Below, piece by piece: positions 1 to 5,216 of a stretch of 6,485 bases of DNA. Origin of the DNA: Friedmanniella sp. (GTDB taxonomy: Bacteria > Actinomycetota > Actinomycetes > Propionibacteriales > Propionibacteriaceae). Each line of letters opens with the position of its first letter. The stretch's first letter is position 1. Where the stretch lies: assembly GCA_025964935.1 (NCBI GenBank), contig JAOPXW010000092.1, positions 1-6,485 of the forward strand, given 5' to 3'. Under the pieces are notes generated by a model that was given only the letters and a program-made list of their open reading frames with translations, ran no database searches and was not told the origin of the DNA. A program made the position numbers and the translations under genes.

Positions 1-2
1 TG

Positions 3-620
3 GTCGGCCGGCTCGGCATCGCGGACCGGTTCCACCTGCTCGGCCAGTCCTGGGGCGGGATGCTCGGCCCGGAGGTCGTGCTGGCCGACGCGAGCGGGAT
101 CCGCTCGCTGACCATCTGTGACAGTCCGGCGTCCATGCCGCTGTGGCTGGAGGCCGCAGGGGAGCTCCGGGCCCAGCTGGAGCCCGAGGTCCAGGCGACG
201 CTGACCGAGCACGAGGCCGCCGGCACCACCGACTCGGCCGCCTACCAGGCGGCGGTGCAGGTGTTCTACGCCCGGCACGTCTGCCGGGTGGATCCGGTAC
301 CCCCCGAGGTGACGGCCAGCTTCGCCCAGATCGACGCCGAGCCGACGGTCTACCACACCATGAACGGGCCGAGCGAGTTCCACGTCGTCGGCAGCCTGAA
401 GGACTGGACGGTGGTCGACCGGCTGGACCAGATCTCGGTCCCCACCCTGGTCGTGGCCGGTCGCTACGACGAGGCGACCCCCCGCACCTGGCAGCCCTTC
501 CTCGACCGCATCCCCGACGTCAGGTCGCACGTGTTCGCAGAGTCGAGCCACATGCCGCACGTCGAGGAGCCCGAGGCGTTCACCGCCGTCGTGGGCGACT
601 TCCTGGCCGCGCACGACTGA
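3..620 (+). CDS. Alpha/beta hydrolase, proline iminopeptidase / L-amino-acid amide hydrolase type (5' truncated)
   Basis: The reading frame is open from the window edge, so the N-terminal part, including the oxyanion-hole region, is missing; 205 residues plus stop are present. The nucleophile elbow GQSWGG is at its start (Ser codon 48-50). The acid is Asp in GRYDEATP (codon 468-470) and the base is His in SSHMPH (codon 549-551), so the Ser-Asp-His triad is complete and in the expected order. The GQSWGG elbow and the central YHTMNGPSEF stretch fit the S33 proline-iminopeptidase-like family, which also contains L-amino-acid amidases. Known members release N-terminal proline or hydrolyse amino-acid amides in the cytoplasm. 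No secretion signal can be assessed. An internal ATG at 60 lies downstream of the catalytic Ser and cannot be the true start. It precedes a permease and an amidase homologue on the same strand, so an amide or peptide catabolic role is plausible. The family is fairly certain; the substrate is unknown. Confidence 0.88.
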   Translation, partial: VGRLGIADRFHLLGQSWGGMLGPEVVLADASGIRSLTICDSPASMPLWLEAAGELRAQLEPEVQATLTEHEAAGTTDSAAYQAAVQVFYARHVCRVDPVPPEVTASFAQIDAEPTVYHTMNGPSEFHVVGSLKDWTVVDRLDQISVPTLVVAGRYDEATPRTWQPFLDRIPDVRSHVFAESSHMPHVEEPEAFTAVVGDFLAAHD

Positions 621-627
621 GACCACC

Positions 628-647
628 GGTCGGCGCCGTCGCCGACC
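628..647 (+). terminator. GC-rich hairpin after the hydrolase gene
   Basis: GGTCGGCG (628-635) and CGCCGACC (640-647) form a perfect 8-bp stem with a 4-nt CCGT loop, beginning 7 nt after the stop codon. There is no following T-tract, which is common for actinobacterial terminators. It could terminate or attenuate transcription before the permease gene. Position and stem are seen directly; function is inferred. Confidence 0.5.
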
Positions 648-657
648 CCGTACGCCC

Positions 658-671
658 GTTACCCGGGTCAC
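658..671. promoter_or_regulatory. Imperfect palindrome, possible operator upstream of the permease
   Basis: GTTACCCGGGTCAC is a 14-bp palindrome with one mismatched pair (660/669) around a perfect ACCCGGGT core at 661-668. It lies about 65 bp before the permease start, where a regulator of the permease-amidase operon could bind. I see no convincing -35/-10 pair to anchor it. C/G-rich palindromes of this size arise by chance in such DNA, so this is weak. Confidence 0.2.
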
Positions 672-724
672 CCACCGCACCATCTCGCCCGCGCGGCACG
701 CCCGTCGAAAAATCGATTCAGAAC

Positions 725-729
725 AGGAA
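725..729 (+). promoter_or_regulatory. Ribosome binding site of the permease gene
   Basis: AGGAA sits 7 nt before the ATG at 737. It fixes the start of the permease within a much longer open frame that continues upstream across the hydrolase gene. The surrounding bases 707-730 are notably A/T-rich for this DNA and include an AATCGATT palindrome at 711-718, which fits an open leader region. Confidence 0.65.
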
Positions 730-736
730 CGACCTC

Positions 737-2140
737 ATGACAACAGTGCGCACATCCGGACAGGGTCCGGGTGATCTCGCCGAGTTCGGCTACAAGCAGG
801 AGCTCAACCGCACGCTCTCGACCACCGACCTGGTGGTCTACGGCCTGGTCTTCATGGTCCCGATCGCGCCGTGGGCGATCTTCGGGGTCGTCTACAACTC
901 GGCCCAGGGCATGGTGCCGCTGGTCTACCTGATCGGGCTGGTGGCGATGATCTTCACCGCCCTCTCGTACGCGCAGATGTCGCGGGCGTTCCCGATCGCG
1001 GGCTCGGTCTACTCCTACGTCGGGCGGGGGCTGCACCCCGTCCTGGGCTTCTTCGCCGGCTGGACCATCCTGCTGGACTACCTGCTCGTGCCGACCCTGC
1101 TGTACGTCTTCGCCGCCGAGTCCATGTCGGGCATCTTCCCGGGGGTCCCGAAGCCGGTCTGGATCGTGGTCTTCCTGGTCATCAACACGGCGGTCAACTT
1201 CGTCGGGATCTCGTTCACCGCCGTGGTCAACCGGCTCTTTCTGGCCGCCGAGCTGGTCTTCGTGGTCATCTTCATCGTGATGGCCGTGGTCGCCATCTCC
1301 AAGGGGGTGAACGGCGCGCAGTTCAGCACCACGCCGCTGTTCAACCCCGACCTGTTCACTCCGCAGATCGCGGCGGCGGCCCTGTCCATCGCGGTGCTGA
1401 GCTTCCTGGGCTTCGACGGCATCGCCACCCTGAGCGAGGAGGCCAAGGGCGGCCGCCGCTCGGCCGGGGTGGCCATGATCACCGGGCTCGTCCTGGTCGC
1501 CGTCTTCTTCGTCAGCCAGACCTGGCTGGCCGCCATGCTGGTGCCCGGCACGACGACCTTCGGCGACGACCAGGTCAACAACGCCTTCTTCTCGATCGTG
1601 GGCTCCATCAGCAACAGCGGCTGGATGGTGGCCTTCCTGGCCATGAACGCCCTGGCCGTCGGCATCGCCAACGCGGTCGCCGCGCAGAGCGCCACCTCCC
1701 GGCTGCTGTTCTCGATGAGCCGGGACGGGCGGCTGCCCCGGTTCCTCGCCCACATCAACCCCAAGACCAAGGCCCCGCAGCGGGCCATCCTCGCGGTCGC
1801 GGCCCTCACCCTGGTCCTGGGCCTGGTCTTCGTCGGTCAGATCGACGTCATCTCCACCCTGGTGAACTTCGGGGCGCTGACCAGCTTCCTGCTGCTGCAC
1901 GTCAGCGTGGTGGGCTACTACGCGGTGAAGCAGCGGAGCCGCAACGTCGCGCTGCACTGGGTGACACCCATCCTCGGGTTCGCCATCATCGGGTTCGTGC
2001 TGTGGAACGCCGACTCCTCGGCCAAGATCGGCGGTCTCATCTGGCTCGTCCTCGGCGCCGGCGTGCTGGCCTACTACCACCGCAAGGGCACCGGGGTGCT
2101 GGCCGAGCACGCCGCCGACCCGTTCCAGGAAGTGGGCTGA
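737..2140 (+). CDS. APC-superfamily amino acid / amide permease
   Basis: A 467-residue integral membrane protein of the usual APC length, with about 12 predicted membrane segments. Family signatures are visible in order: a short polar N-terminus leading into a first helix at about residues 30-52; FPIAGSVYSYV at 85-95 with the following GWTILLDYLLVP (108-119); SFLGFDGIATLSEEAKG at 222-238, the TM6 region with its conserved GFD and EE; and RLLFSMSRDGRLP at 322-334 before a KTKAPQ loop. The C-terminus is short and polar. Known relatives are secondary carriers for amino acids, polyamines and related amines in the cytoplasmic membrane. Specificity cannot be read here. The acetamidase-family gene starts 4 nt after its stop, so the two are almost certainly co-transcribed, suggesting an amide or amino-acid-derivative substrate. 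The start is set by an AGGAA ribosome site; the longer upstream frame runs over the hydrolase gene and is not coding. Family is confident, substrate is inference. Confidence 0.93.
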   Translation: MTTVRTSGQGPGDLAEFGYKQELNRTLSTTDLVVYGLVFMVPIAPWAIFGVVYNSAQGMVPLVYLIGLVAMIFTALSYAQMSRAFPIAGSVYSYVGRGLHPVLGFFAGWTILLDYLLVPTLLYVFAAESMSGIFPGVPKPVWIVVFLVINTAVNFVGISFTAVVNRLFLAAELVFVVIFIVMAVVAISKGVNGAQFSTTPLFNPDLFTPQIAAAALSIAVLSFLGFDGIATLSEEAKGGRRSAGVAMITGLVLVAVFFVSQTWLAAMLVPGTTTFGDDQVNNAFFSIVGSISNSGWMVAFLAMNALAVGIANAVAAQSATSRLLFSMSRDGRLPRFLAHINPKTKAPQRAILAVAALTLVLGLVFVGQIDVISTLVNFGALTSFLLLHVSVVGYYAVKQRSRNVALHWVTPILGFAIIGFVLWNADSSAKIGGLIWLVLGAGVLAYYHRKGTGVLAEHAADPFQEVG

Positions 2141-2144
2141 CCCG

Positions 2145-3089
2145 ATGACGAGCACCGCACACCACCTGCTGACCAGCGACCAGTCGTTCCACGCCTTCAG
2201 CGCGGGCCGGGAGCCGGTCCTCACCGTCCAACCGGGCGCGGGGGACCTGATCACCTTCGAGACCTCCGACGAGGCCTACCGGCAGATGGAGGAGTACCGC
2301 GACCTGAGCCGGATCACGGCCACCATCAACCCCGTCACCGGGCCGGTCTTCGTCACCGGTGCCGAGCCCGGGGACGTGCTCGCGGTGCGGATCCACGACA
2401 TCGAGATGGCCGAGCACGGCTGGTCCATCTCCATCCCGGGGGCGGGTGCCCTGGCCGAGGTGATGGGGCCGGAGTTCTTCGTCCGTCGGGTGCCGGTGGC
2501 CGACGGACGGGTGCAGCTCACGGCCGACCTGGACTGCGCGGTGGCTCCGATGATCGGCTGCCTCGGGGTCGCCCCGGCGGCGGCGGACGGCTCGACCGTG
2601 ATGCCGACCCTGCCCACCGGCGGCAACATGGACCTCACCGACGCGGGGCCCGGCACCACCGTCTACCTGCCCGTCCAGGTGCCCGGGGCCCTGCTGTCGG
2701 TCGGTGACCTGCATGCGGTGATGGCCCGCGGGGAGTCCTCCTTCGTGGCCATCGAGATCGCCGGCCGGGCCACCCTGTCGGTCGACCTGATCAAGGACCG
2801 GACGATCCGCGGCCCGCAGCTCGACACGGGCACCGACTACATCTGCGTCGGGCTGGGCGACCCGGTGCAGGACTCGATCGTGATGGCGTACGAGGCCCTG
2901 TTCTCGGTGATGGTCGACGACCACGGCTGGGACCGCGAGGACGCGTACGTCGTGATGAGTGCGCTGGCCCACACCGAGCTGGGCGGCCCCACAGGCTCGT
3001 CCGCCCCGCATCCGCTGCACCCGTTCCGTGCCGTCGGGGCCGTCACCCTGGCCCGGCTGGCCACCGAGGTGCTGCGCCGCGGGAGGTGA
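2145..3089 (+). CDS. Acetamidase/formamidase (FmdA/AmdA) family protein
   Basis: 314 residues, the normal length for the family, which hydrolyses short amides such as formamide or acetamide to ammonia and the acid in the cytoplasm. Visible family blocks are INPVTGPVFVTGAEPGDVLAV (61-81), MIGCLGVAP (136-144), TGGNMD (158-163), VYLPVQVPGALLSVGDLHA (173-191) and a C-terminal segment with DREDAYVVMSALAHTELGGP (263-282). Two places look divergent. The motif usually like GDxHAxxGDGE reads GDLHAVMARGE (187-197), with Ala-Arg in place of Gly-Asp, and the residue before GGN is Thr rather than His. The substrate may therefore be unusual, or this is a distinct subfamily. Its ATG is 4 nt after the permease stop, and AGGAAG and GTGGG inside the end of the permease gene can serve as ribosome site, implying coupled translation. 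It ends 15 bp from the convergent acetyltransferase gene. The family is confident; amidase activity is inferred. Confidence 0.88.
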   Translation: MTSTAHHLLTSDQSFHAFSAGREPVLTVQPGAGDLITFETSDEAYRQMEEYRDLSRITATINPVTGPVFVTGAEPGDVLAVRIHDIEMAEHGWSISIPGAGALAEVMGPEFFVRRVPVADGRVQLTADLDCAVAPMIGCLGVAPAAADGSTVMPTLPTGGNMDLTDAGPGTTVYLPVQVPGALLSVGDLHAVMARGESSFVAIEIAGRATLSVDLIKDRTIRGPQLDTGTDYICVGLGDPVQDSIVMAYEALFSVMVDDHGWDREDAYVVMSALAHTELGGPTGSSAPHPLHPFRAVGAVTLARLATEVLRRGR

Positions 3090-3093
3090 CGCA

Positions 3094-3119
3094 CCGGCCG
3101 CCGGCTACCCGGCGGCCGG
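3094..3119. terminator. Bidirectional hairpin between convergent genes
   Basis: CCGGCCGCCGG (3094-3104) pairs perfectly with CCGGCGGCCGG (3109-3119), an 11-bp all-G/C stem with a CTAC loop. It begins 4 nt after the amidase-homologue stop on the + strand. On the - strand its first arm is made by the last codons of the acetyltransferase gene, and the loop contains that gene's TAG stop (3107-3105). With no T-tract on either side it is a T-less hairpin that can serve both transcripts. The structure is seen directly; the terminator function is inferred from position. Confidence 0.7.
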
Positions 3120-3644
3120 CTCGGTCAGGGGCCTGTGCATGACGTGCAGCCCGACCAGCCCGTGCCGGGGGTGGTCGAACGCCGCCGGCACGGTGGCCAG
3201 GACGGTGAAGCCCAGCGAGACCCACAAGGCCACGGCGGCGATGTTGGTCTCGACCACCGCGTTGAACTGCATGGCCCGGTAGCCGGCCTCCCGGGCCACC
3301 TCGAGGGTGCGGACGGCCAGGGCCCGGCCGACCCCCCGGCCGGCGGCCGAGGGGGCGACCAGGAAGCCGGCGTTGGCGACGTGCCGCCCGGCCGCGGGCT
3401 GGTTGGGGTGCAGTTCCGCGGTCCCGACCACCCGGCCCTCGTCGACCGCGACCAGCACCCGCCCGCCGGGTTTGCCCAGCCACCAGGTGCGGGCCGCCGC
3501 CTCGGTCGTGTCCCGGGGCCAGCAGTACGTCTCCCCCGCGGCCACGATGTCGCGCAGGAAGGGCCACACCTGCGCCCAGTCCCCGTCACCGACGTCGCGG
3601 ATCTGCACCGGACCGCGCCGGTCGCCGGGCTGGGCGATCGTCAC
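3105..3644 (-). CDS. GNAT-family N-acetyltransferase
   Basis: A 179-residue single-domain GNAT protein, which would transfer an acyl group from acyl-CoA to an amine in the cytoplasm. The fold reads in order: beta1 VQIRDVGDGDW (13-23); the WPFLRDIVAAGETYCWP helix region (27-43); beta strands at 62-80 (RVLVAVDEG, VVGTAELHP); motif A FLVAPSAAGRGVGRAL (94-109), with the R/G-x-G-x-G-R-A pyrophosphate loop of CoA binding; and motif B FNAVVETNIAAVALWVSLGF (127-146). The acceptor is unknown. The GTG start overlaps the dps stop as GTGA, and I see no good ribosome site before it, so translation is probably coupled to dps. A second GTG at 3608 (Val13) is an alternative start that would leave the domain intact. 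The gene is convergent with the amidase homologue. It could modify an amino acid, antibiotic or protein; nothing here decides which. Confidence 0.9.
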   Translation of the reverse strand: MTIAQPGDRRGPVQIRDVGDGDWAQVWPFLRDIVAAGETYCWPRDTTEAAARTWWLGKPGGRVLVAVDEGRVVGTAELHPNQPAAGRHVANAGFLVAPSAAGRGVGRALAVRTLEVAREAGYRAMQFNAVVETNIAAVALWVSLGFTVLATVPAAFDHPRHGLVGLHVMHRPLTEPAAG

Positions 3645-4177
3645 TCGTGGATGGACTTCGGCGTGCTCTTGTTGGCCGTCCGGTTCTCGGAGTCGATCAT
3701 CCAGGCGAGCTGCTCGAGCCGCATCAGGATGCCGTGCAGGATGTCGGCGGTGGTGGGGTCCTCGTCGTCGACGGCGTCGTGGATGCTCCGCGTGGTGTCG
3801 GCCGTGGCGTAGAGCGAGGCGACGATCAGGTCGACGGTGGCCGCGGTGTCGACCTCGTCGGCCGGGAACTCGGGCAGGCTGCTCTTGGCCGCCACGGTGG
3901 CCGCACGGCCGTCCGGGGTGATGAAGATGGCGCGCATCCGCTCGGCGACGGTGTCGGAGAACTCCCGGACGTCGGCGACCAGCTCGTCCAGCTGCAGGTG
4001 CAGGTCGCGGAAGTTGCGACCGACCAGGTTCCAGTGCGCCTGCTTGGCGACCAGGTGCAGGTCGATCAGGTCCACGTGCAGCAGCTGCAGGTTGTCGGCC
4101 AGCTTCTTGGACGCCTTGAACGGCGGCCGGGCCACGTGGCCGCTCTTGCTCGTACGGGCCGGCAGGGTGTCAGTCAT
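3641..4177 (-). CDS. dps: Dps-family ferritin-like DNA-binding / ferroxidase protein
   Basis: 178 residues, typical of Dps, which forms a dodecameric cage that oxidises and stores iron using peroxide and can coat DNA under starvation or oxidative stress. All five intersubunit ferroxidase ligands are in place: His48 (AHWN), His60, Asp64, Asp75 and Glu79, with spacing identical to E. coli Dps H51, H63, D67, D78 and E82. The four-helix core runs from about residue 21 to 163. The N-terminal tail (about residues 8-25) has several Lys/Arg and His, and the C-terminal tail after residue 163 is polar with two Lys; either could bind DNA. The PDGRAATVA segment (93-101) resembles actinobacterial Dps proteins. 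The ATG at 4177 has an AGGAGGA ribosome site, and the open frame upstream has no Dps character. A GNAT gene overlaps its stop by 4 nt. Close to certain as Dps; DNA binding is inferred from the tails. Confidence 0.96.
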   Translation of the reverse strand: MTDTLPARTSKSGHVARPPFKASKKLADNLQLLHVDLIDLHLVAKQAHWNLVGRNFRDLHLQLDELVADVREFSDTVAERMRAIFITPDGRAATVAAKSSLPEFPADEVDTAATVDLIVASLYATADTTRSIHDAVDDEDPTTADILHGILMRLEQLAWMIDSENRTANKSTPKSIHE

Positions 4178-4180
4178 GGT

Positions 4181-4187
4181 TCCTCCT
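4181..4187 (-). promoter_or_regulatory. Strong ribosome binding site of dps
   Basis: On the minus strand AGGAGGA lies 3 nt before the dps ATG (the GGAGG core is 4 nt away). It is the best ribosome site in the window, as expected for an abundant protein, and it selects 4177 over upstream starts in the same frame. Confidence 0.85.
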
Positions 4188-4209
4188 GTGGGCCCCCCTC
4201 GTGCAGGAG

Positions 4210-4237
4210 ACCCGGGTGGTCCGTCGGTGGTCGACGG
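4210..4237 (-). promoter_or_regulatory. dps leader with hairpin and tandem repeat
   Basis: CCGTCG (4221-4226) and CGACGG (4232-4237) form a 6-bp stem with a 5-nt loop. The same stretch, read on the + strand, contains GGTGGTC twice at an 11-bp period (4215-4221 and 4226-4232). It abuts an ACCCGGGT palindrome at 4210-4217. If dps transcription starts near 4241, all of this lies in the dps 5' leader or at the start site, where an operator or RNA structure could act. Function is inference. Confidence 0.3.
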
Positions 4238-4247
4238 GGTCACCGCG

Positions 4248-4253
4248 AGGCTA
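4248..4253 (-). promoter_or_regulatory. Candidate -10 element for dps
   Basis: Read on the minus strand this is TAGCCT, fitting the TANNNT form of actinobacterial -10 boxes, and it would give a leader of about 65 nt before the dps ATG. A -35-like CTGACA (4282-4277) is present but 23 bp away, longer than the usual 17-19 bp. An alternative stress sigma factor is possible, but I see no clean match. Confidence 0.35.
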
Positions 4254-4270
4254 CCTCCGCCCCCGGCCGA

Positions 4271-4299
4271 CCGGGATGTCAGGCTTCGGCCCCGGGATG
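4271..4299. repeat. Direct repeat CCGGGATG x2, 21 bp apart
   Basis: CCGGGATG occurs at 4271-4278 and at 4292-4299. The 21-bp period is two helical turns, so both copies face the same side of the helix, between the divergent dps and ubiA promoters. It could be a regulator site acting on either gene. The repeat is exact; its role is not shown. Confidence 0.35.
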
Positions 4300-4301
4300 G
4301 A

Positions 4302-4307
4302 TAGCCT
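4302..4307 (+). promoter_or_regulatory. Candidate -10 element for ubiA-dprE1 (leaderless start)
   Basis: TAGCCT lies 9 nt before the ATG at 4317, where transcription would start at or within a few bases of the A of the ATG. No Shine-Dalgarno sequence is visible close to that start. This is the usual layout of actinobacterial leaderless mRNAs. No strong -35 box is seen. Confidence 0.5.
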
Positions 4308-4316
4308 GTCCCTCTG

Positions 4317-5216
4317 ATGTCCCAGTCCGCCGAAGTCGCCGTACGCCCGAGCCGCCTGCCCGCCGCGATCCGGGCCATGCGGCCACGCCAGTGGGTGAAG
4401 AACGTGCTGGTGGGGACCGCACCCCTGGCCGCGGGCAACCTGTTCCACGTCGACGTCCTCGCCCGGGTCGCGCTGGCTTTCGTGGCGTTCTGCCTGGTCA
4501 GCGCCACGGTCTACCTGGTCAACGACGTCCGCGACGTGGAGGAGGACCGTCAGCACCCCAAGAAGCGCTTCCGGCCGATCGCCGCCGGTGAGCTGCGGCC
4601 GCAGGCGGCCGTGGTCCTCGCGGTGCTGACCGGGGTGCTCGGCCTGGGGTTGGCCTTCGCCGTCGCCGTGCCGCTGGGGATCACCCTGCTGGTGTACGTC
4701 GCCCTGCAGATGCTCTACTCGGCCTTCCTCAAGCACCTGCCGGTGGTCGACCTCGCCATGGTCGCCAGCGGGTTCCTGCTCCGCGCCATCGCCGGCGGCG
4801 CGGCCGCCCACATCGTGCTGTCCCAGTGGTTCCTGCTGGTCGCCGCCTTCGGCTCGTTCTTCATGGTGGCCGGCAAGCGCTACTCCGAGATGAAGGCCCT
4901 CGGCAGCGACGCCGGCACCCGCAAGTCCCTGACGCGCTACTCGGAGTCCTACCTGCGCTTCGCGTGGATGCTCTCCGCGGTGATGGTGCTGATCTCCTAC
5001 AGCCTCTGGGCGTTCGAGAACCCGGGCGAGAACGCCCTCGGCATCCCCTGGACGGCCATCTCCATCGCCCCGTTCACCCTCGGCCTCCTCCAGTACGCAC
5101 TGGAGGTCGACTCGGGGAGCGCCGGCGAGCCGGAGGAGGTCGTGCTCCATGACCATGTTCTGCAAGGCATCGGATTGGTGTGGCTCGTGACGATCTCTGT
5201 GGCGGTGTTCCTGTGA
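4317..5216 (+). CDS. ubiA: Decaprenyl-phosphate phosphoribosyltransferase (UbiA superfamily, Rv3806c-like)
   Basis: A 299-residue polytopic membrane prenyltransferase-fold enzyme. By homology it moves phosphoribose from PRPP to decaprenyl phosphate, the first committed step towards decaprenylphosphoryl-arabinose, the donor for cell-wall arabinan. The N-terminal MRPRQWVKN (21-29) and the NDVRDVEEDRQHPKKRFRPI block (69-88), holding the NDxxDxxxD Mg/PRPP motif (N69, D73, D77), match the M. tuberculosis protein from memory. So do RAIAGG (156-161), WFLLVAAFGSFFMVAGKRYSE (171-191), RKSLTRY (202-208), YLRFAWMLSA (212-221) and GEPEEVVLHDHVLQ (270-283). About nine membrane helices are expected. The ATG appears leaderless, with TAGCCT 9 nt upstream. 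The TGA overlaps the GTG of dprE1, so the two pathway enzymes are translationally coupled. The phosphatase that acts between these two steps is not encoded here. Assignment is confident, supported by the next gene. Confidence 0.94.
   Translation: MSQSAEVAVRPSRLPAAIRAMRPRQWVKNVLVGTAPLAAGNLFHVDVLARVALAFVAFCLVSATVYLVNDVRDVEEDRQHPKKRFRPIAAGELRPQAAVVLAVLTGVLGLGLAFAVAVPLGITLLVYVALQMLYSAFLKHLPVVDLAMVASGFLLRAIAGGAAAHIVLSQWFLLVAAFGSFFMVAGKRYSEMKALGSDAGTRKSLTRYSESYLRFAWMLSAVMVLISYSLWAFENPGENALGIPWTAISIAPFTLGLLQYALEVDSGSAGEPEEVVLHDHVLQGIGLVWLVTISVAVFL

Noticed and set aside
143..736. N-terminal extension of the permease frame back into the hydrolase gene
   Set aside because: The translated extension is Arg/Gly/Pro-rich and overlaps the catalytic hydrolase frame. 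The ATG at 737 has a ribosome site and matches the usual N-terminus of APC permeases.
668..2254. Long 528-codon open frame antisense to the permease
   Set aside because: Its product is a low-complexity mix rich in Asp, Glu, His, Gly and Arg with no domain. It is the complement of a well-supported membrane protein in GC-rich DNA.
2037..3020. 327-codon frame antisense to the acetamidase homologue
   Set aside because: Arg/His/Gly-rich shadow with no recognisable motif; the + strand carries the family blocks.
4179..4316. Riboswitch or small RNA in the dps/ubiA gap
   Set aside because: Only a short 6-bp hairpin and repeats are visible; no known riboswitch core or conserved RNA motif was recognised.
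4178..4507. Upstream extension of the dps frame into ubiA
   Set aside because: It would be antisense to ubiA and lacks Dps similarity. The ATG at 4177 has an excellent ribosome site.
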